Part shown: positions 45,588 to 54,123 of the stretch, piece after piece
How positions within the stretch are numbered: position 1 is the stretch's first letter
How the letters are laid out: every line of letters starts with the position of its first letter
From: Streptomyces sp. AP-93
GTDB taxonomy: Bacteria; Actinomycetota; Actinomycetes; Streptomycetales; Streptomycetaceae
Assembly (NCBI RefSeq): GCF_022808175.1
Contig: NZ_JALGBX010000020.1
Span: 1-64,000 of the forward strand
Length of the DNA stretch: 64,000 bases
Reading direction: 5' to 3'
Translations under genes and position numbers: made by a program
The notes under the pieces: generated by a model
What the model was told of the DNA's origin: nothing
What the model saw: only the letters and a program-made list of their open reading frames with translations
Databases searched by the model: none

Positions 45588-46804
45588 TGGTCGTCTCCGT
45601 TGGTCAGGATGTGCCGGATCGCCGAGCCGAGGCTGAGGCCGACGGGGTGGGATCGGCTACCGAGACGGGTGTCGGCCAGGTAGTCGGTGGTCAGCACGCT
45701 CGTCAGACCGACGGGGAGTGGATTGGGGGAGGTGATCAGGGGTCCCGCCGGCTCGGTGAGGTGAGTCAGCAGTGCAGCGGGGTCGTTACGGAAGGCCGGC
45801 GCGACCTGGGCCTCGACCAGGCTGTTGTCGAACGGCTCGATGGCCAGCAGATCTCCGGCGGTGAGGACTTCGCCGAGCAGCGTCGTGCGCACGGCGGTCT
45901 CGTTGAGGACGACGGCCTCGCTACCCAGTCCGCTGCGCAGCCGGTCGGCCAGTTCTCGGAGCAGGGCGTGGCGGTCGAGCGGCTTGTTCCGATAGGGCGC
46001 GACGAGACGTCCCAGCGGCTCGGCCAGCTGTGCGTCGATGGAGGCGATCTGTTGACGGACGGAGGCCAACTCGGTCGGTAGGACGGATCCCGAGGTGTCG
46101 GGGAAACGGGCGGTCCGTCCGACCCAGCCTTCGGGGGAGCGCTCGGCGACTGCGTAGCCGACGGCGAGTTCCTGGCCCTTGAGCACGAGGGTGCTGCCGG
46201 CCCGTTCGGGTCCCGTGTGTTCGCTGTGGCAGTGGCCGGCGAAGACCACGTCGAGGAAGGGGCACGCCTCGGCGAGCTGGAGGTCCTGCTCGAAGCCGGA
46301 GTGGCTGAGGAGGACCCAGGAGTCGACCTTGTGGTGGTGCGCGAGCATCAGCTCGCGCAGGGCGTGGACTGGATCGGTGACGCGGTGGCCGGACCGCTGC
46401 CCGGCCGGGATCGACTTGAACGCCTGCTGGCCGATCACGGCCGTGACGGCCGTCCGTCGGCCTGCGATGTCCACGATGCGCAGACGGCGGAAGAGCGCGT
46501 TGCCGCTGGAGTCCTCGACGACGTTGGCGCATATGGTCCGTTGGTGGAGGCCCGGCTCGAAGTAGTGCGGCCAGCCGTGGTTCCCGGGAGCGACGACGTC
46601 GTACAGGGCGAGCAGGATGTCCCGTTCGAGCGCGCCCCGGCCGAGGCGGTAGTACCCCGTGCCCTCGAAGAAGTCGCCGCAGTCCACCAGCAGGCTGTCC
46701 GCGCGTGCCTGGTGGAGGTGCCCGAGCAGCGGGCCGCCGGTGCCGAGGGCGGAGTGGACGTCGGTGGTCGCCATGATCTGACGCAGAGAACGAGCCGTGG
46801 TCAT
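45584..46804 (-). CDS. Calcineurin-like metallophosphoesterase / 5'-nucleotidase type (406 aa)
   Basis: Binuclear metal motifs: IMATTDVHSALGTGG (DxH), LLVDCGDFFEG (GD), VVAPGNHGWPHY (GNH), SHSGFEQDL and DVVFAGHCHSEH (GHxH). The C-terminal half resembles the 5'-nucleotidase C domain (SEAVVLNETAVRTTLLGEVLTAGDLLAIEPFDNSLV), so a nucleotide or nucleotide-sugar monoesterase is likely. No signal peptide, unlike UshA, which puts it in the cytosol. ATGA overlaps on both sides. Confidence 0.9.
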   Translation of the reverse strand: MTTARSLRQIMATTDVHSALGTGGPLLGHLHQARADSLLVDCGDFFEGTGYYRLGRGALERDILLALYDVVAPGNHGWPHYFEPGLHQRTICANVVEDSSGNALFRRLRIVDIAGRRTAVTAVIGQQAFKSIPAGQRSGHRVTDPVHALRELMLAHHHKVDSWVLLSHSGFEQDLQLAEACPFLDVVFAGHCHSEHTGPERAGSTLVLKGQELAVGYAVAERSPEGWVGRTARFPDTSGSVLPTELASVRQQIASIDAQLAEPLGRLVAPYRNKPLDRHALLRELADRLRSGLGSEAVVLNETAVRTTLLGEVLTAGDLLAIEPFDNSLVEAQVAPAFRNDPAALLTHLTEPAGPLITSPNPLPVGLTSVLTTDYLADTRLGSRSHPVGLSLGSAIRHILTNGDDQ

Positions 46805-48120
46805 GGCGCGACCTCGCAGATGTCGGCGCCGAGGTGGAGGAGCTTGCCGGGCAGGTCGGCGTGGCCGCGGCGGAGCTGGTCGACTCCGCCGAGGGTGGTG
46901 ATACCGCGGGCGGTCAGCGCCGCGACCATGAGCGCGGAGCCGGTGCGGATGTCGGTGGCTTCTACCCCGGCTCCCGTGAGGCGCTGCGGGCCGGTCAGCC
47001 GGCATTCGGTGGGGGAGATCTCTTCGATCTTCGCGCCGAGCCGGGCCAGCTGGGGCAGCAGGTTTCCGTGGCGGCCGGGGTTGATGGAGTCGGCGAACAG
47101 GTGTGTCCCGGGCTGGCCGAGGGCCAGTGCCATCAGGGGAGGTTCGAAATCGGCGTCCAGGCCGCCGACGGCGAGCGTGGCGATGACTCGAAGGGGACGG
47201 CCCGTCGGCCGGGCGGCGCTCCCGTCGACCAGGAGGACGTCCTCCCGTACCGCGGTGGGGATGCCCAGCCGTTGCAGGGCTGCCTGCAACGGCACCACAT
47301 CCCGACCTTGGACGCCCTCGATGCGCGCGGTCCCACCGGTGGCGGCGACGGCGCAGGCCAGGGTGCCTGCCTCGATCTTGTCGCCCGGAACGCGCCAAGC
47401 CGGCATCTCGGCCGGTGATGCCGCTGCCCGGCTCAGGTCCAGGACCTGTTCGCCGGCTCGGGCCTCCCATCCCGCCGAGCGCAGAGCTTCCAGCACAGTG
47501 AGGACTTCAGGCGACAGGTTCGGCCGACCGAGGCGCAGCGAACGTCCCGCGACGACCGCACGCAGGACGGCGACGACCGTCGCACCGCGTGACCGGAACG
47601 GCAACGTGTGGGAGACCGTTCCGGTGGCTGGTCGACCGGCCTCGATGTCATAGCCCTCGTCATGGACGGCGACACGGTCTCCGAACGCCTCGTACACCTT
47701 GAAGTGCAGGTCCATGCCGCGCTCTCCGATCCGGCATCCCCCGGGCCAGGGCAGCAGGGCGTTCCCCTGTAGGGCAAGGAGTGCGGGCACCAGGTAGTAC
47801 GACGCGCGGATCCGTGCGGCCGGGGCCAGGTCGAGTTCCGCGGGTACGGCGTCAGGGGGCATGATCACCACGCTGTCGGGTCGTCCCACGGCTCGGGCGA
47901 CGTGCCAGCCCGCCCCTTGGATCAAGGTGAGCATCCAGTGGACATCGGCGCTGGCGGGGACGTTCTCCAGCTGGATGGTCCGGCGCACGGCTGCTGCGGC
48001 GGCCAGCAGCGGCAGGGCGGCGTTCTTGGAGCCGTCGACGGTGACCGAACCGGAGAGGGGCCTCCCCGGACGTACGGCGATGACCTCCGCGCTCGTCGCA
48101 AGAGCTCGATGAGGTGCCAT
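46801..48120 (-). CDS. MurA-like UDP-GlcNAc 1-carboxyvinyltransferase homologue (439 aa)
   Basis: EPSP synthase/MurA fold with VDGSKNAALPLLAAAA (active-site Lys-Asn) and LPWPGGCRIGERGMDLHF, which keeps the loop Cys that adds to phosphoenolpyruvate. Length is near normal (MurA ~420). Streptomyces has a housekeeping murA elsewhere. In nikkomycin and polyoxin pathways a MurA homologue adds enolpyruvate to UMP (NikO, PolA); the neighbouring nucleotide enzymes make a similar specialised role attractive, as inference. ATG 48120 has AAGGAG nine bases upstream. Confidence 0.92.
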   Translation of the reverse strand: MAPHRALATSAEVIAVRPGRPLSGSVTVDGSKNAALPLLAAAAAVRRTIQLENVPASADVHWMLTLIQGAGWHVARAVGRPDSVVIMPPDAVPAELDLAPAARIRASYYLVPALLALQGNALLPWPGGCRIGERGMDLHFKVYEAFGDRVAVHDEGYDIEAGRPATGTVSHTLPFRSRGATVVAVLRAVVAGRSLRLGRPNLSPEVLTVLEALRSAGWEARAGEQVLDLSRAAASPAEMPAWRVPGDKIEAGTLACAVAATGGTARIEGVQGRDVVPLQAALQRLGIPTAVREDVLLVDGSAARPTGRPLRVIATLAVGGLDADFEPPLMALALGQPGTHLFADSINPGRHGNLLPQLARLGAKIEEISPTECRLTGPQRLTGAGVEATDIRTGSALMVAALTARGITTLGGVDQLRRGHADLPGKLLHLGADICEVAP

Positions 48121-48122
48121 GT

Positions 48123-48563
48123 TCAACTCCTTTGCAGGGGAGGTTGCGTGATGGACGGCGTGACCGAGGTGGGTACGGACAGATCGAGCTCGGCCCAGCA
48201 GGATTTGCCGCCGGCGCTGTGGTCGACGCCGTGCCGGTCGGCGAGTGCGTCGATGATCAGCAGCCCGCGGCCGTCCTCGGCGTCCGTACGGGGTGGGCGT
48301 GCGTGGGGGAGGGCTGAACTTCGGTCGCGGACCTCGAAGCGCAATCGGCTCCCGCGCAGGCGAGCGGTCACGGAAGCAGCTCCGTTTCCGGTGTGCTGAA
48401 CGGCGTTCGCCAGCAGTTCGCCGGCCACGGCCTCTGCTACGTACATGCCGTCGGTGCCGATGACCGAGCGCCAGCCTCTGATCTCGTTCATCACCTGATG
48501 CCGGGCACGAGCAGCGCCCTCGGGCGAACTCGTGACGGTCAGCGTGACCTCGTGCACTTCCAT
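48123..48563 (-). CDS. RsbW-like ATP-binding (HATPase_c) regulatory protein (146 aa)
   Basis: MEVHEVTLTVTSSPEGAARARHQV start, N-box VAGELLANAVQHTG, G1 box DAEDGRGLLIIDALADRHGV. Such Streptomyces proteins are anti-sigma or partner-switching kinases. ATG 48563 follows AGGAGG. First gene of the minus-strand operon, 2 bp ahead of the MurA-like gene and divergent from the XRE gene; XRE plus RsbW-like pairs are a common Streptomyces control unit. Confidence 0.9.
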   Translation of the reverse strand: MEVHEVTLTVTSSPEGAARARHQVMNEIRGWRSVIGTDGMYVAEAVAGELLANAVQHTGNGAASVTARLRGSRLRFEVRDRSSALPHARPPRTDAEDGRGLLIIDALADRHGVDHSAGGKSCWAELDLSVPTSVTPSITQPPLQRS

Positions 48564-48730
48564 GAGCAGCCTCCTGGAGGGGTGCGGTTCCACCAGGCAA
48601 GCGGGTCAGGAGGCGGCCCCGCGACGTGCCGTGCAGCCCCTGCATCGTTCATGCACGTTGTGCATGGCGGGCAAGTTCGTTGCAGCTAGGCTCGGTTGAG
48701 CAGGCAGGATCGGTCTCGGCAGAAGGGGCC

Positions 48731-50017
48731 GTGGCGGAGATGGTCGACACGCAGGGCAAGGGGCACCGGATCGGTGAACTGATCCGCCGGGCTCGGGTCT
48801 TACAGGGCCGCTCGCAAGCGGACGTGGCCGGCGAGCTGGGGTATCACCAGTCGAAGATCAGCCGACTGGAGGGCGGACGCGGAACTGACGACATCCGGGT
48901 TCTGCGCGACGTCGCCCGCATCCTGCGCATTCCCCCGGCCAGACTCGGTCTGGCGGAGGCCGCCCCGGAAGCCGATCCCCACGATCCGGAGACAGAGGAA
49001 ATGCTGCGCCGCCGTACCTTCCTTGCCGCCAGCGTCACCGTGCTCACAGCCTCGGTCGCGCCGACGGCTGCGCACCCCGCGCTCGTCCAGGCGCTCCTGC
49101 CCGGGATGCCGACGGCTCCGACGACGGAAGCGCCGGATTCGGGGGAGCTACGAAACCGGGCAACGGCCATCCGGCGCCTCTGGAGCACGTGCGACTACGC
49201 GGAGCTGGAGCGGACCCTTCCTGGCCTGATCACCGACCTCCGCCACTGCATCGCCGACTCCCCGCAGGCCGAGGAGCTTCCCCGCTTCCTGGCCACGGCC
49301 TACCAGACCTCGGCCAGCCTCCTGCTGAAACAGGGAGACCCCGGCACGGCGTGGCTCGCCGTCGGGCGCGCGATGGCCGAGGCCGAACGCTCCGGCGATC
49401 CGCTCGTCCTCGCCGCCAGCGTCCGCCTCCACGCGCACGTCCTGGTCCGCGAACAGCACGCCGGCCAGGCCGTGACGCTGATCAAGCACACGGCCTCACA
49501 ACTCACCGGTGCGTACGACCGGCAGCCCCACCACCACCTCTCTGTGCTCGGATTGCTGCTACTGCGCGGAGTCACGGCTGCCAGTAGAGCTGGGGACCGC
49601 GCTGCCACCTCAGAGTTCCTGGCCGAGGCCAAGGAGGTGGCGAAGTACGTCGCCCTGGACCACCCGGACGCCTGGGCGAACTTCAGCCCCACCAACGTGG
49701 CCCTCCACGAGGTCAGCGCGGCCGTGTCCTTCGGCGACGCGGGCGTCGCCCTCGACATCGCCCGTCCGCTCATGCGCCGCCACATCCCGGTTCCCGAGCG
49801 CCGGGCCGCCCTGTGGGTGGAAGCCGCCCGTGCCTACGCACAGCAGGGCCGCCTCGCCGACGGCTACCAGGCCCTGCGGATCGCGGAGACCTGCGCAGCC
49901 CAGGACGTACGACGCCCAGCCGTCCGGGACCTGGTCGCCGACATGGCGGCGCGCGACCGTCGGCGTACGCTGCCAGAGCTCCACCACTTCAGCCGCCGAC
50001 TGGGAGTACCCGCGTGA
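48731..50017 (+). CDS. XRE regulator with TPR-like C-terminal domain (428 aa)
   Basis: N-terminal helix-turn-helix: IGELIRRARVLQGRSQADVAGELGYHQSKISRLEGGRGTDDI. The rest is helical with TPR-like spacing (ATAYQTSASLLLKQGDPGTAWLAVGRAM, AARAYAQQGRLADGYQAL), as in transcriptional regulators that sense peptides or small molecules. GTG 48731 follows AGAAGGGG; ATG 48740 is an alternative. The stop overlaps the flavoprotein GTG. Probably controls the divergent nucleotide-enzyme operon. Confidence 0.9.
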   Translation: MAEMVDTQGKGHRIGELIRRARVLQGRSQADVAGELGYHQSKISRLEGGRGTDDIRVLRDVARILRIPPARLGLAEAAPEADPHDPETEEMLRRRTFLAASVTVLTASVAPTAAHPALVQALLPGMPTAPTTEAPDSGELRNRATAIRRLWSTCDYAELERTLPGLITDLRHCIADSPQAEELPRFLATAYQTSASLLLKQGDPGTAWLAVGRAMAEAERSGDPLVLAASVRLHAHVLVREQHAGQAVTLIKHTASQLTGAYDRQPHHHLSVLGLLLLRGVTAASRAGDRAATSEFLAEAKEVAKYVALDHPDAWANFSPTNVALHEVSAAVSFGDAGVALDIARPLMRRHIPVPERRAALWVEAARAYAQQGRLADGYQALRIAETCAAQDVRRPAVRDLVADMAARDRRRTLPELHHFSRRLGVPA

Positions 50018-50568
50018 CCGAGCCGCAGCCCAAGCCCTTCCTGTACGTCGTCGTCTGCGCGGCGGGGATCGCGGGCGACGTCGGCAAGCTGATCGACGCC
50101 GCGCACGAGCGGAACTGGGACGTCGGCGTCGTCGCCACCCCGCAGGGGCTGCCCTTCCTCGACGTGTCCGCGATCGAGGACCGGACCGGTTACCCCGTCC
50201 GCTCCGCCTGGCGCGGGCCCGAGGACGCACGGTCCTTCCCGCCCGCCGATGCGATCGCCGTCGCTCCGGCCACCTTCAACACGGTCAACAAGTGGGCGGC
50301 CGGCTTCGCGGACAACCTTGCCCTCGGCATCCTCTGCGAGGCCCCGGGCATGGGCATCCCCACCGTCGTCCTGCCCTACGTGAACACGGCTCTCGCCGCC
50401 CACCGCGCGTACCAGCGGAGCCTTGCCGAGCTCCGCGAGATGGGCGTCCTGGTCGGGAGCTACGAGCCCCACCGCCCGAAGTCCGGCGGCGGCGCCGACC
50501 GCTTCCGCTGGGAGGAAGCCGTCGACCTCCTGGCTCCGTTGCTGGCGGCAGGGGCCGCCCACCACTGA
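50014..50568 (+). CDS. HFCD-family flavoprotein, phosphopantothenoylcysteine decarboxylase-like (184 aa)
   Basis: YVVVCAAGIAGDVGKLIDAAHERNWDVGVVATPQGLPFLD, then PADAIAVAPATFNTVNKWAAGFADNLALGIL: the FMN-binding HFCD motifs (PASANT-like is PATFNT here) and the LxxPxMN-like VLPYVNT. Active-site His of the PPC decarboxylase group is not obvious. HFCD enzymes oxidatively decarboxylate peptidyl-Cys or related thiols; many XRE-linked Streptomyces copies have no known substrate. GTG 50014 overlaps the XRE stop. Confidence 0.88.
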   Translation: MTEPQPKPFLYVVVCAAGIAGDVGKLIDAAHERNWDVGVVATPQGLPFLDVSAIEDRTGYPVRSAWRGPEDARSFPPADAIAVAPATFNTVNKWAAGFADNLALGILCEAPGMGIPTVVLPYVNTALAAHRAYQRSLAELREMGVLVGSYEPHRPKSGGGADRFRWEEAVDLLAPLLAAGAAHH

Positions 50569-50620
50569 TCCTGCGACTGCCAGTGGGTAAGGCCTGCCGG
50601 ACTTGCGCATCGGGAACGCC

Positions 50621-50659
50621 TGCGACCGGTGACCGGGAGGTACCCGGTCACCGGTCGCA
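50621..50659. terminator. Perfect 17-bp bidirectional hairpin terminator
   Basis: Arms TGCGACCGGTGACCGGG (50621-50637) and CCCGGTCACCGGTCGCA (50643-50659), loop AGGTA. It lies between the convergent flavoprotein gene and the 127-aa gene, 52 bp after the former and 19 bp before the end of the latter. Confidence 0.85.
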
Positions 50660-50678
50660 GAGTGCTGTTCAGGGCCCG

Positions 50679-51062
50679 TCAGTCTTCGTAGGGGAGGTAT
50701 ATGCCGCCATCCGGAGCGGCGATGGCGCACAGGCGCTTGTACTCGGTGCGGTCTTCCTCTGTCATGTGCGGGAGTACGTCCATGACCATGCGGGCTTCGG
50801 GGTGCCGGGCGAAGTACGAGTACAAGAGCTCGATGAGGGCCTCCACGGCGGTGTCCTGCTCGAGGGCAGCCGCGGCGTTGCGGGCGCTCAGTGCTGCCAC
50901 GGCTTCGAGTTCGGCGCGCGTGGCCTGGAAGGCGGTGGCCTGTTCGGCCCGTGTGAAGGGGCGCCCGTCACTGTGGGACCAGGTGTTGGTGTCGGGTCGG
51001 AGCTTGAAGTCCGCGTCCAACAGCAGGGCGATGATTTCGATGCGCAGTTCGGTTTCGGGCAT
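50679..51062 (-). CDS. Hypothetical acidic helical protein (127 aa)
   Basis: MPETELRIEIIALLLDADFKLRPDTNTWSHSDGRPFTRAEQATAF, then an Ala/Glu-rich helix, and RHPEARMVMDVLPHMTEEDRTEYKRLCAIAAPDGGIYLPYED. Strong coding bias, but ribosome site at 51062 is weak. Unknown family, no membrane segment. It lies just outside the inverted repeat that bounds the mobilisation module. Confidence 0.65.
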   Translation of the reverse strand: MPETELRIEIIALLLDADFKLRPDTNTWSHSDGRPFTRAEQATAFQATRAELEAVAALSARNAAAALEQDTAVEALIELLYSYFARHPEARMVMDVLPHMTEEDRTEYKRLCAIAAPDGGIYLPYED

Positions 51063-51118
51063 GCGGGGGTTCCTTACGAGATGGGGCCGGTGGTGATGTT
51101 TTCAATGCTCCGGAGAAA

Positions 51119-51147
51119 CCCCGGTTTGGCTGACCGGGGATCGTCGG
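51119..51147 (+). repeat. Left copy of a 29-bp inverted repeat bounding the transfer/replication module
   Basis: Begins CCCCGGTTTGGCTGACCGGG and continues to ATCGTCGG; an exact reverse-complement copy is at 56600-56628. Imperfect similarity extends outward and inward (51108-51153). Each copy contains the hairpin CCCCGGT-7-ACCGGGG. Here it lies just past the relaxase stop, so it may also work as that gene's terminator. Confidence 0.8.
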
Positions 51148-51174
51148 CTATATGGGGACGGCCACGTCCGGGCG

Positions 51175-52875
51175 TCAGCGGCGGCGGGAGGCGTTGTTCG
51201 CGGCCTTCGGAGCGGGTTGTGTGGTCACCACGCGCTGGGGGAGCGATGCTGCGGGATCGGCAGGCAGGTGCGCGAGACGGCGGAGCCGCCAGACGAGGAC
51301 GTCGCTGACGGAGGTGGCGCTGTCCAGCTCCCGGTGCCGCGTGGCTTCTACGAGGAGGTGGGCCGGGTTGTGGCCTGCGGCCCGGGTATCGGCGAGTGTG
51401 GCCGCCAGGGCGGGCCAGCCCGGCTCGGCCAGAACTTGTTCGGCGATCTCGGGCAGCGCCTGGCGTAGGACGACTGCCTGTCGTCGTTGCAGTGGCAGGG
51501 AGCGGCCTCGCTGGTGGAGTACGGACATTGGCTGGGCGGCCGTGATCTCGTAGGCGGCGCGCAGGTGTCCGGCGGCTTGGTGCGCGGCTTCGGCTTGCTG
51601 GGCGTGCTTCTTCTTGGCGTGCCAGTTCGCCGCCGCGGTGACGAGGAAGAACGCGGTGTCGATGAGCATGGCGGTGGTGGCGCCGTCCTCCCCGCGATCG
51701 AGGGCAGGTCCGCTGTGGACGAGGTCGTACGCGGCCTGGCGCAGGGCGCGGTCGTGCCCGCGTACGGCGCGGACGTGGGAGCGGGATGCCCGCTCGAACG
51801 CGAAGGCTGCATCACGGAGTTCTCGTCGGGTATGGGCGGCGGAGGTGTCGGCGAGCGCGTCGAGGACCTCGCCGGCAGCGGCGATCCCGGCTGCTGCCGT
51901 GCCGTCGTCGCCGTGCTCGATGAGCAGCAGCGCCTGCCAGGTCGCCGTGGTCGCGCGGCGGCGGGCGTACGCCGGGCCGGTCACCGGCGGGAGAGCGGGC
52001 TGCTCCGGTGAGATGACTTCGTCGGAGGAGGGTTCTGCCGATGGGGTCCAGCGTTCGCGGATGCGGGGCAAGGAGAGGTCGGAGGCGAGCTTGGATCCCG
52101 AGTAGAAGACGGGCTCGCCGTGCTTGTTTCGGTCGTCGGGCAGGGCCACGGTGTAGCCGAGGAGGTCCCCGGACGGCGCCACGCGCTGCTTTACGAGGAC
52201 ACCGGCATGGGTGAGGCGGCCGAAGAACTCCTCCTCGCTCCGGGCACCGGCCGCCGCGCGTCGGACGCTCTCGCGCAGTTCCTCCCTCGGGGTGCGTTCC
52301 CGCTGGTGGCGGTCGGCTTTGTGGCGTTCGGCGCTGGTGGGGCGCTGGGCTGCGGTTCCGTCACCGGTGTCGAGGCGGCGCAGGCCGTATTGGGCCTCGA
52401 TGAGACGGGCTTCGGCCTGGGAGCGCTTGGCTTCGTTGTGGCGGCGAGGCCGGCGGCCGTCCTCGCGGACGGTGGTGGCGATGATGTGGATGTGGTCGTC
52501 GGCGTGGCGGACGGCTGCCCAGCGGCAGGCGGCGGTGTCGTCGTCGGGGGCGATGCCAGTGGCGGCGACCATGCGGCGGGCGATGTCGCCCCACTGCTCG
52601 TCGCTGAGGATCGGGTCCTCGGGCGCGGCGCGTACGGACAGGTGCCACACGTGCTCAGTGGGGCGCCGTGACTTGGGCAGGGCTTCGACGGGCTGGTCGA
52701 GGAGCCTTTGCAGGTCCGCGTAAGTGGCTTTCGGGTTGCGTCCGGGGTCGGGGACGAGGCTGTCCCAGGCCGCCACGAGGTGCGGGTCGGTGTGTTCCTC
52801 GTGGGTGCCGGGGCCGTAGAGGTAGCGGATCAGGCCGATGGTGCGGCTGCCCATCTTGTGGACGCGGGGGATCAT
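51175..52875 (-). CDS. MOB-P type relaxase / mobilization nuclease (566 aa)
   Basis: N-terminal MIPRVHKMGSRTIGLIRYLYGPG is typical of actinobacterial relaxases; the metal-binding triad is in RWAAVRHADDHIHIIATTVREDG (H-ADD-H-H). The catalytic Tyr is probably Y18 or Y20 in IRYLYG. The C-terminal half is helical. It would nick oriT and pilot the strand. ATG overlaps the MobC stop (ATGA). No TraB/FtsK or type IV secretion gene is in the window, so transfer would need a helper. Confidence 0.93.
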   Translation of the reverse strand: MIPRVHKMGSRTIGLIRYLYGPGTHEEHTDPHLVAAWDSLVPDPGRNPKATYADLQRLLDQPVEALPKSRRPTEHVWHLSVRAAPEDPILSDEQWGDIARRMVAATGIAPDDDTAACRWAAVRHADDHIHIIATTVREDGRRPRRHNEAKRSQAEARLIEAQYGLRRLDTGDGTAAQRPTSAERHKADRHQRERTPREELRESVRRAAAGARSEEEFFGRLTHAGVLVKQRVAPSGDLLGYTVALPDDRNKHGEPVFYSGSKLASDLSLPRIRERWTPSAEPSSDEVISPEQPALPPVTGPAYARRRATTATWQALLLIEHGDDGTAAAGIAAAGEVLDALADTSAAHTRRELRDAAFAFERASRSHVRAVRGHDRALRQAAYDLVHSGPALDRGEDGATTAMLIDTAFFLVTAAANWHAKKKHAQQAEAAHQAAGHLRAAYEITAAQPMSVLHQRGRSLPLQRRQAVVLRQALPEIAEQVLAEPGWPALAATLADTRAAGHNPAHLLVEATRHRELDSATSVSDVLVWRLRRLAHLPADPAASLPQRVVTTQPAPKAANNASRRR

Positions 52876-53534
52876 CCGGCGGGAGTCTCCGTCTCTACGT
52901 AGCGCTGGGTGAAGTCGTCCACGCGCTCGGCGGTCCGCTGGACAGCGTCGAGGACCGCCTTGGCGTGCGGGGCATCGGCGCCGGAGTTCAGGACGGTGGC
53001 GACCTGGTTCAGGTTGTTGCCGATCTGGCCGAGGGCCCGGCGCAGCGCGAACAGCTCTCTGACCATGTCCCGGTGGGTGGCGATCTCGGCTTCGGTGTGT
53101 TCGAGGTCGCGGGCTGCCTTCAGAGCAGAGTGGGCGAGGAAGCCGGCGGTGCTCATGCGGCAGGCAGCCGCGGCGTGGGTGAGGAGCTGGAATTCATCGT
53201 CGTTCATGCGGCAACTGGGCTGGTGCATGCGCTTCTTCTCGGCGAGCAGGCGCTCACGCTGGCGCACGTGCGATGTCGTTGGGGCGGTGTGCGTGCAGCG
53301 GGGGGTGTGGCAGGTGTGCTGTCCCTCCGATTCGTGGTGCGGCCCGGCCTCGGCCGCGTCCCGAAGGACCGGCGCCTCCTGGTGCCGGTCCGCTCCCGCC
53401 ACTCCTGGGGCGGGGGAGCCCAGAGCATTGCTCCCGACGGGAGCAATGCTCTGGGTACAACTTGCTCCTCCTGAGGCTGGAAGCGAGGGCATGTGCTCGC
53501 CGTGGGTGGGACGGTCGTGCGGTGGGTTGTGCAT
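52872..53534 (-). CDS. mobC: MobC-like relaxase accessory protein (up to 220 aa; start uncertain)
   Basis: SCRMNDDEFQLLTHAAAACRMSTAGFLAHSALKAAR is a ribbon-helix-helix, followed by LFALRRALGQIGNNLNQVATVLNSG, the MobC (bacterial mobilisation protein) signature. It would bind oriT beside the relaxase. The frame is open from 53534, but its first third spans a perfect palindrome (53419-53455) and has little coding character; the real start is probably nearer 53267 (GTG) or 53228 (ATG). A CHTPRC segment near residue 75 may or may not be translated. Confidence 0.85.
   Translation of the reverse strand: MHNPPHDRPTHGEHMPSLPASGGASCTQSIAPVGSNALGSPAPGVAGADRHQEAPVLRDAAEAGPHHESEGQHTCHTPRCTHTAPTTSHVRQRERLLAEKKRMHQPSCRMNDDEFQLLTHAAAACRMSTAGFLAHSALKAARDLEHTEAEIATHRDMVRELFALRRALGQIGNNLNQVATVLNSGADAPHAKAVLDAVQRTAERVDDFTQRYVETETPAG
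53419..53455. other. 17-bp perfect palindrome, candidate oriT hairpin
   Basis: CCCAGAGCATTGCTCCC, GAC loop, GGGAGCAATGCTCTGGG. It is less GC-rich than the surroundings and lies immediately upstream of mobC-relaxase, where the oriT of MOB-P systems is normally found. No terminator-like tract follows on either strand. Confidence 0.5.
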
Positions 53535-53589
53535 GCGTGTCCTTGAAGCGGTAGAGGCTGGTCGTGTGAAGGGGCTGTTGGGCGGGGTC

Positions 53590-54123
53590 GACCGGTTGGG
53601 GACCGCTCGCTCGTGACGCGAGACGCTGCCGGTGCTGTCCGGGGACCGAGCGGGGATGGTCCCCGTTTCGGGGAGGCGCTCGGTCCCCGGCGGCAGGGGC
53701 GTGGGGGACCGGTCCCGTCTCGGTCCCCGTAGTCATGGGTGGGGACCGTCCCCGACGTGGTGACCTGACGGTCCCCGAACCGCCGCAGGGCGGTCCCGGA
53801 GGGCGGGGACCGTGGGGACGGACCCCACTGAGTAGGGGGACGTCAGGCGGGGGTGACCTGCGGAAACAGAGTTGGGGACCGGTCCCCGTGGTGGCCGGCG
53901 CGCGCAGCGCAATCAGGGGACGGTCCCCGATCAACTGCTGTCGGTCCCCTCCTGGGGGAGGGCGCTGTCAGGCGGGACCGGGGTCAGTTTGGGGACGGGG
54001 ACCGGGTTGGGGACCGTGATGGGGAGGGGACCGGGACCGGGGTGGGGACGGTCCCCGAACGGCTCGGGCCAGTGGTTCGGTCCCCACGATGACGGGGACC
54101 GACCCGGGTGGGGACCGTGGTGG
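53590..54123. repeat. Iteron-like field of about 20 GGGGACCG motifs
   Basis: A ~530-bp gene-free stretch packed with GGGGACCG or its complement CGGTCCCC. I count about 20 copies from 53597 to 54118, many paired as palindromes (GGGGACCGTCCCC at 53741, GGGGACCGGTCCCC at 53875). TGACCTGCGGAAAC at 53854-53867 is identical to the 14-mer in arm 2. It lies between mobC and the DnaC-like gene, the expected place of a replication origin or a site for autoregulation by the initiator. Confidence 0.75.

Noticed and set aside
53590..54123. CRISPR array
   Set aside because: The GGGGACCG repeats are 8 bp, irregularly spaced and in both orientations, with no uniform spacers and no cas genes.
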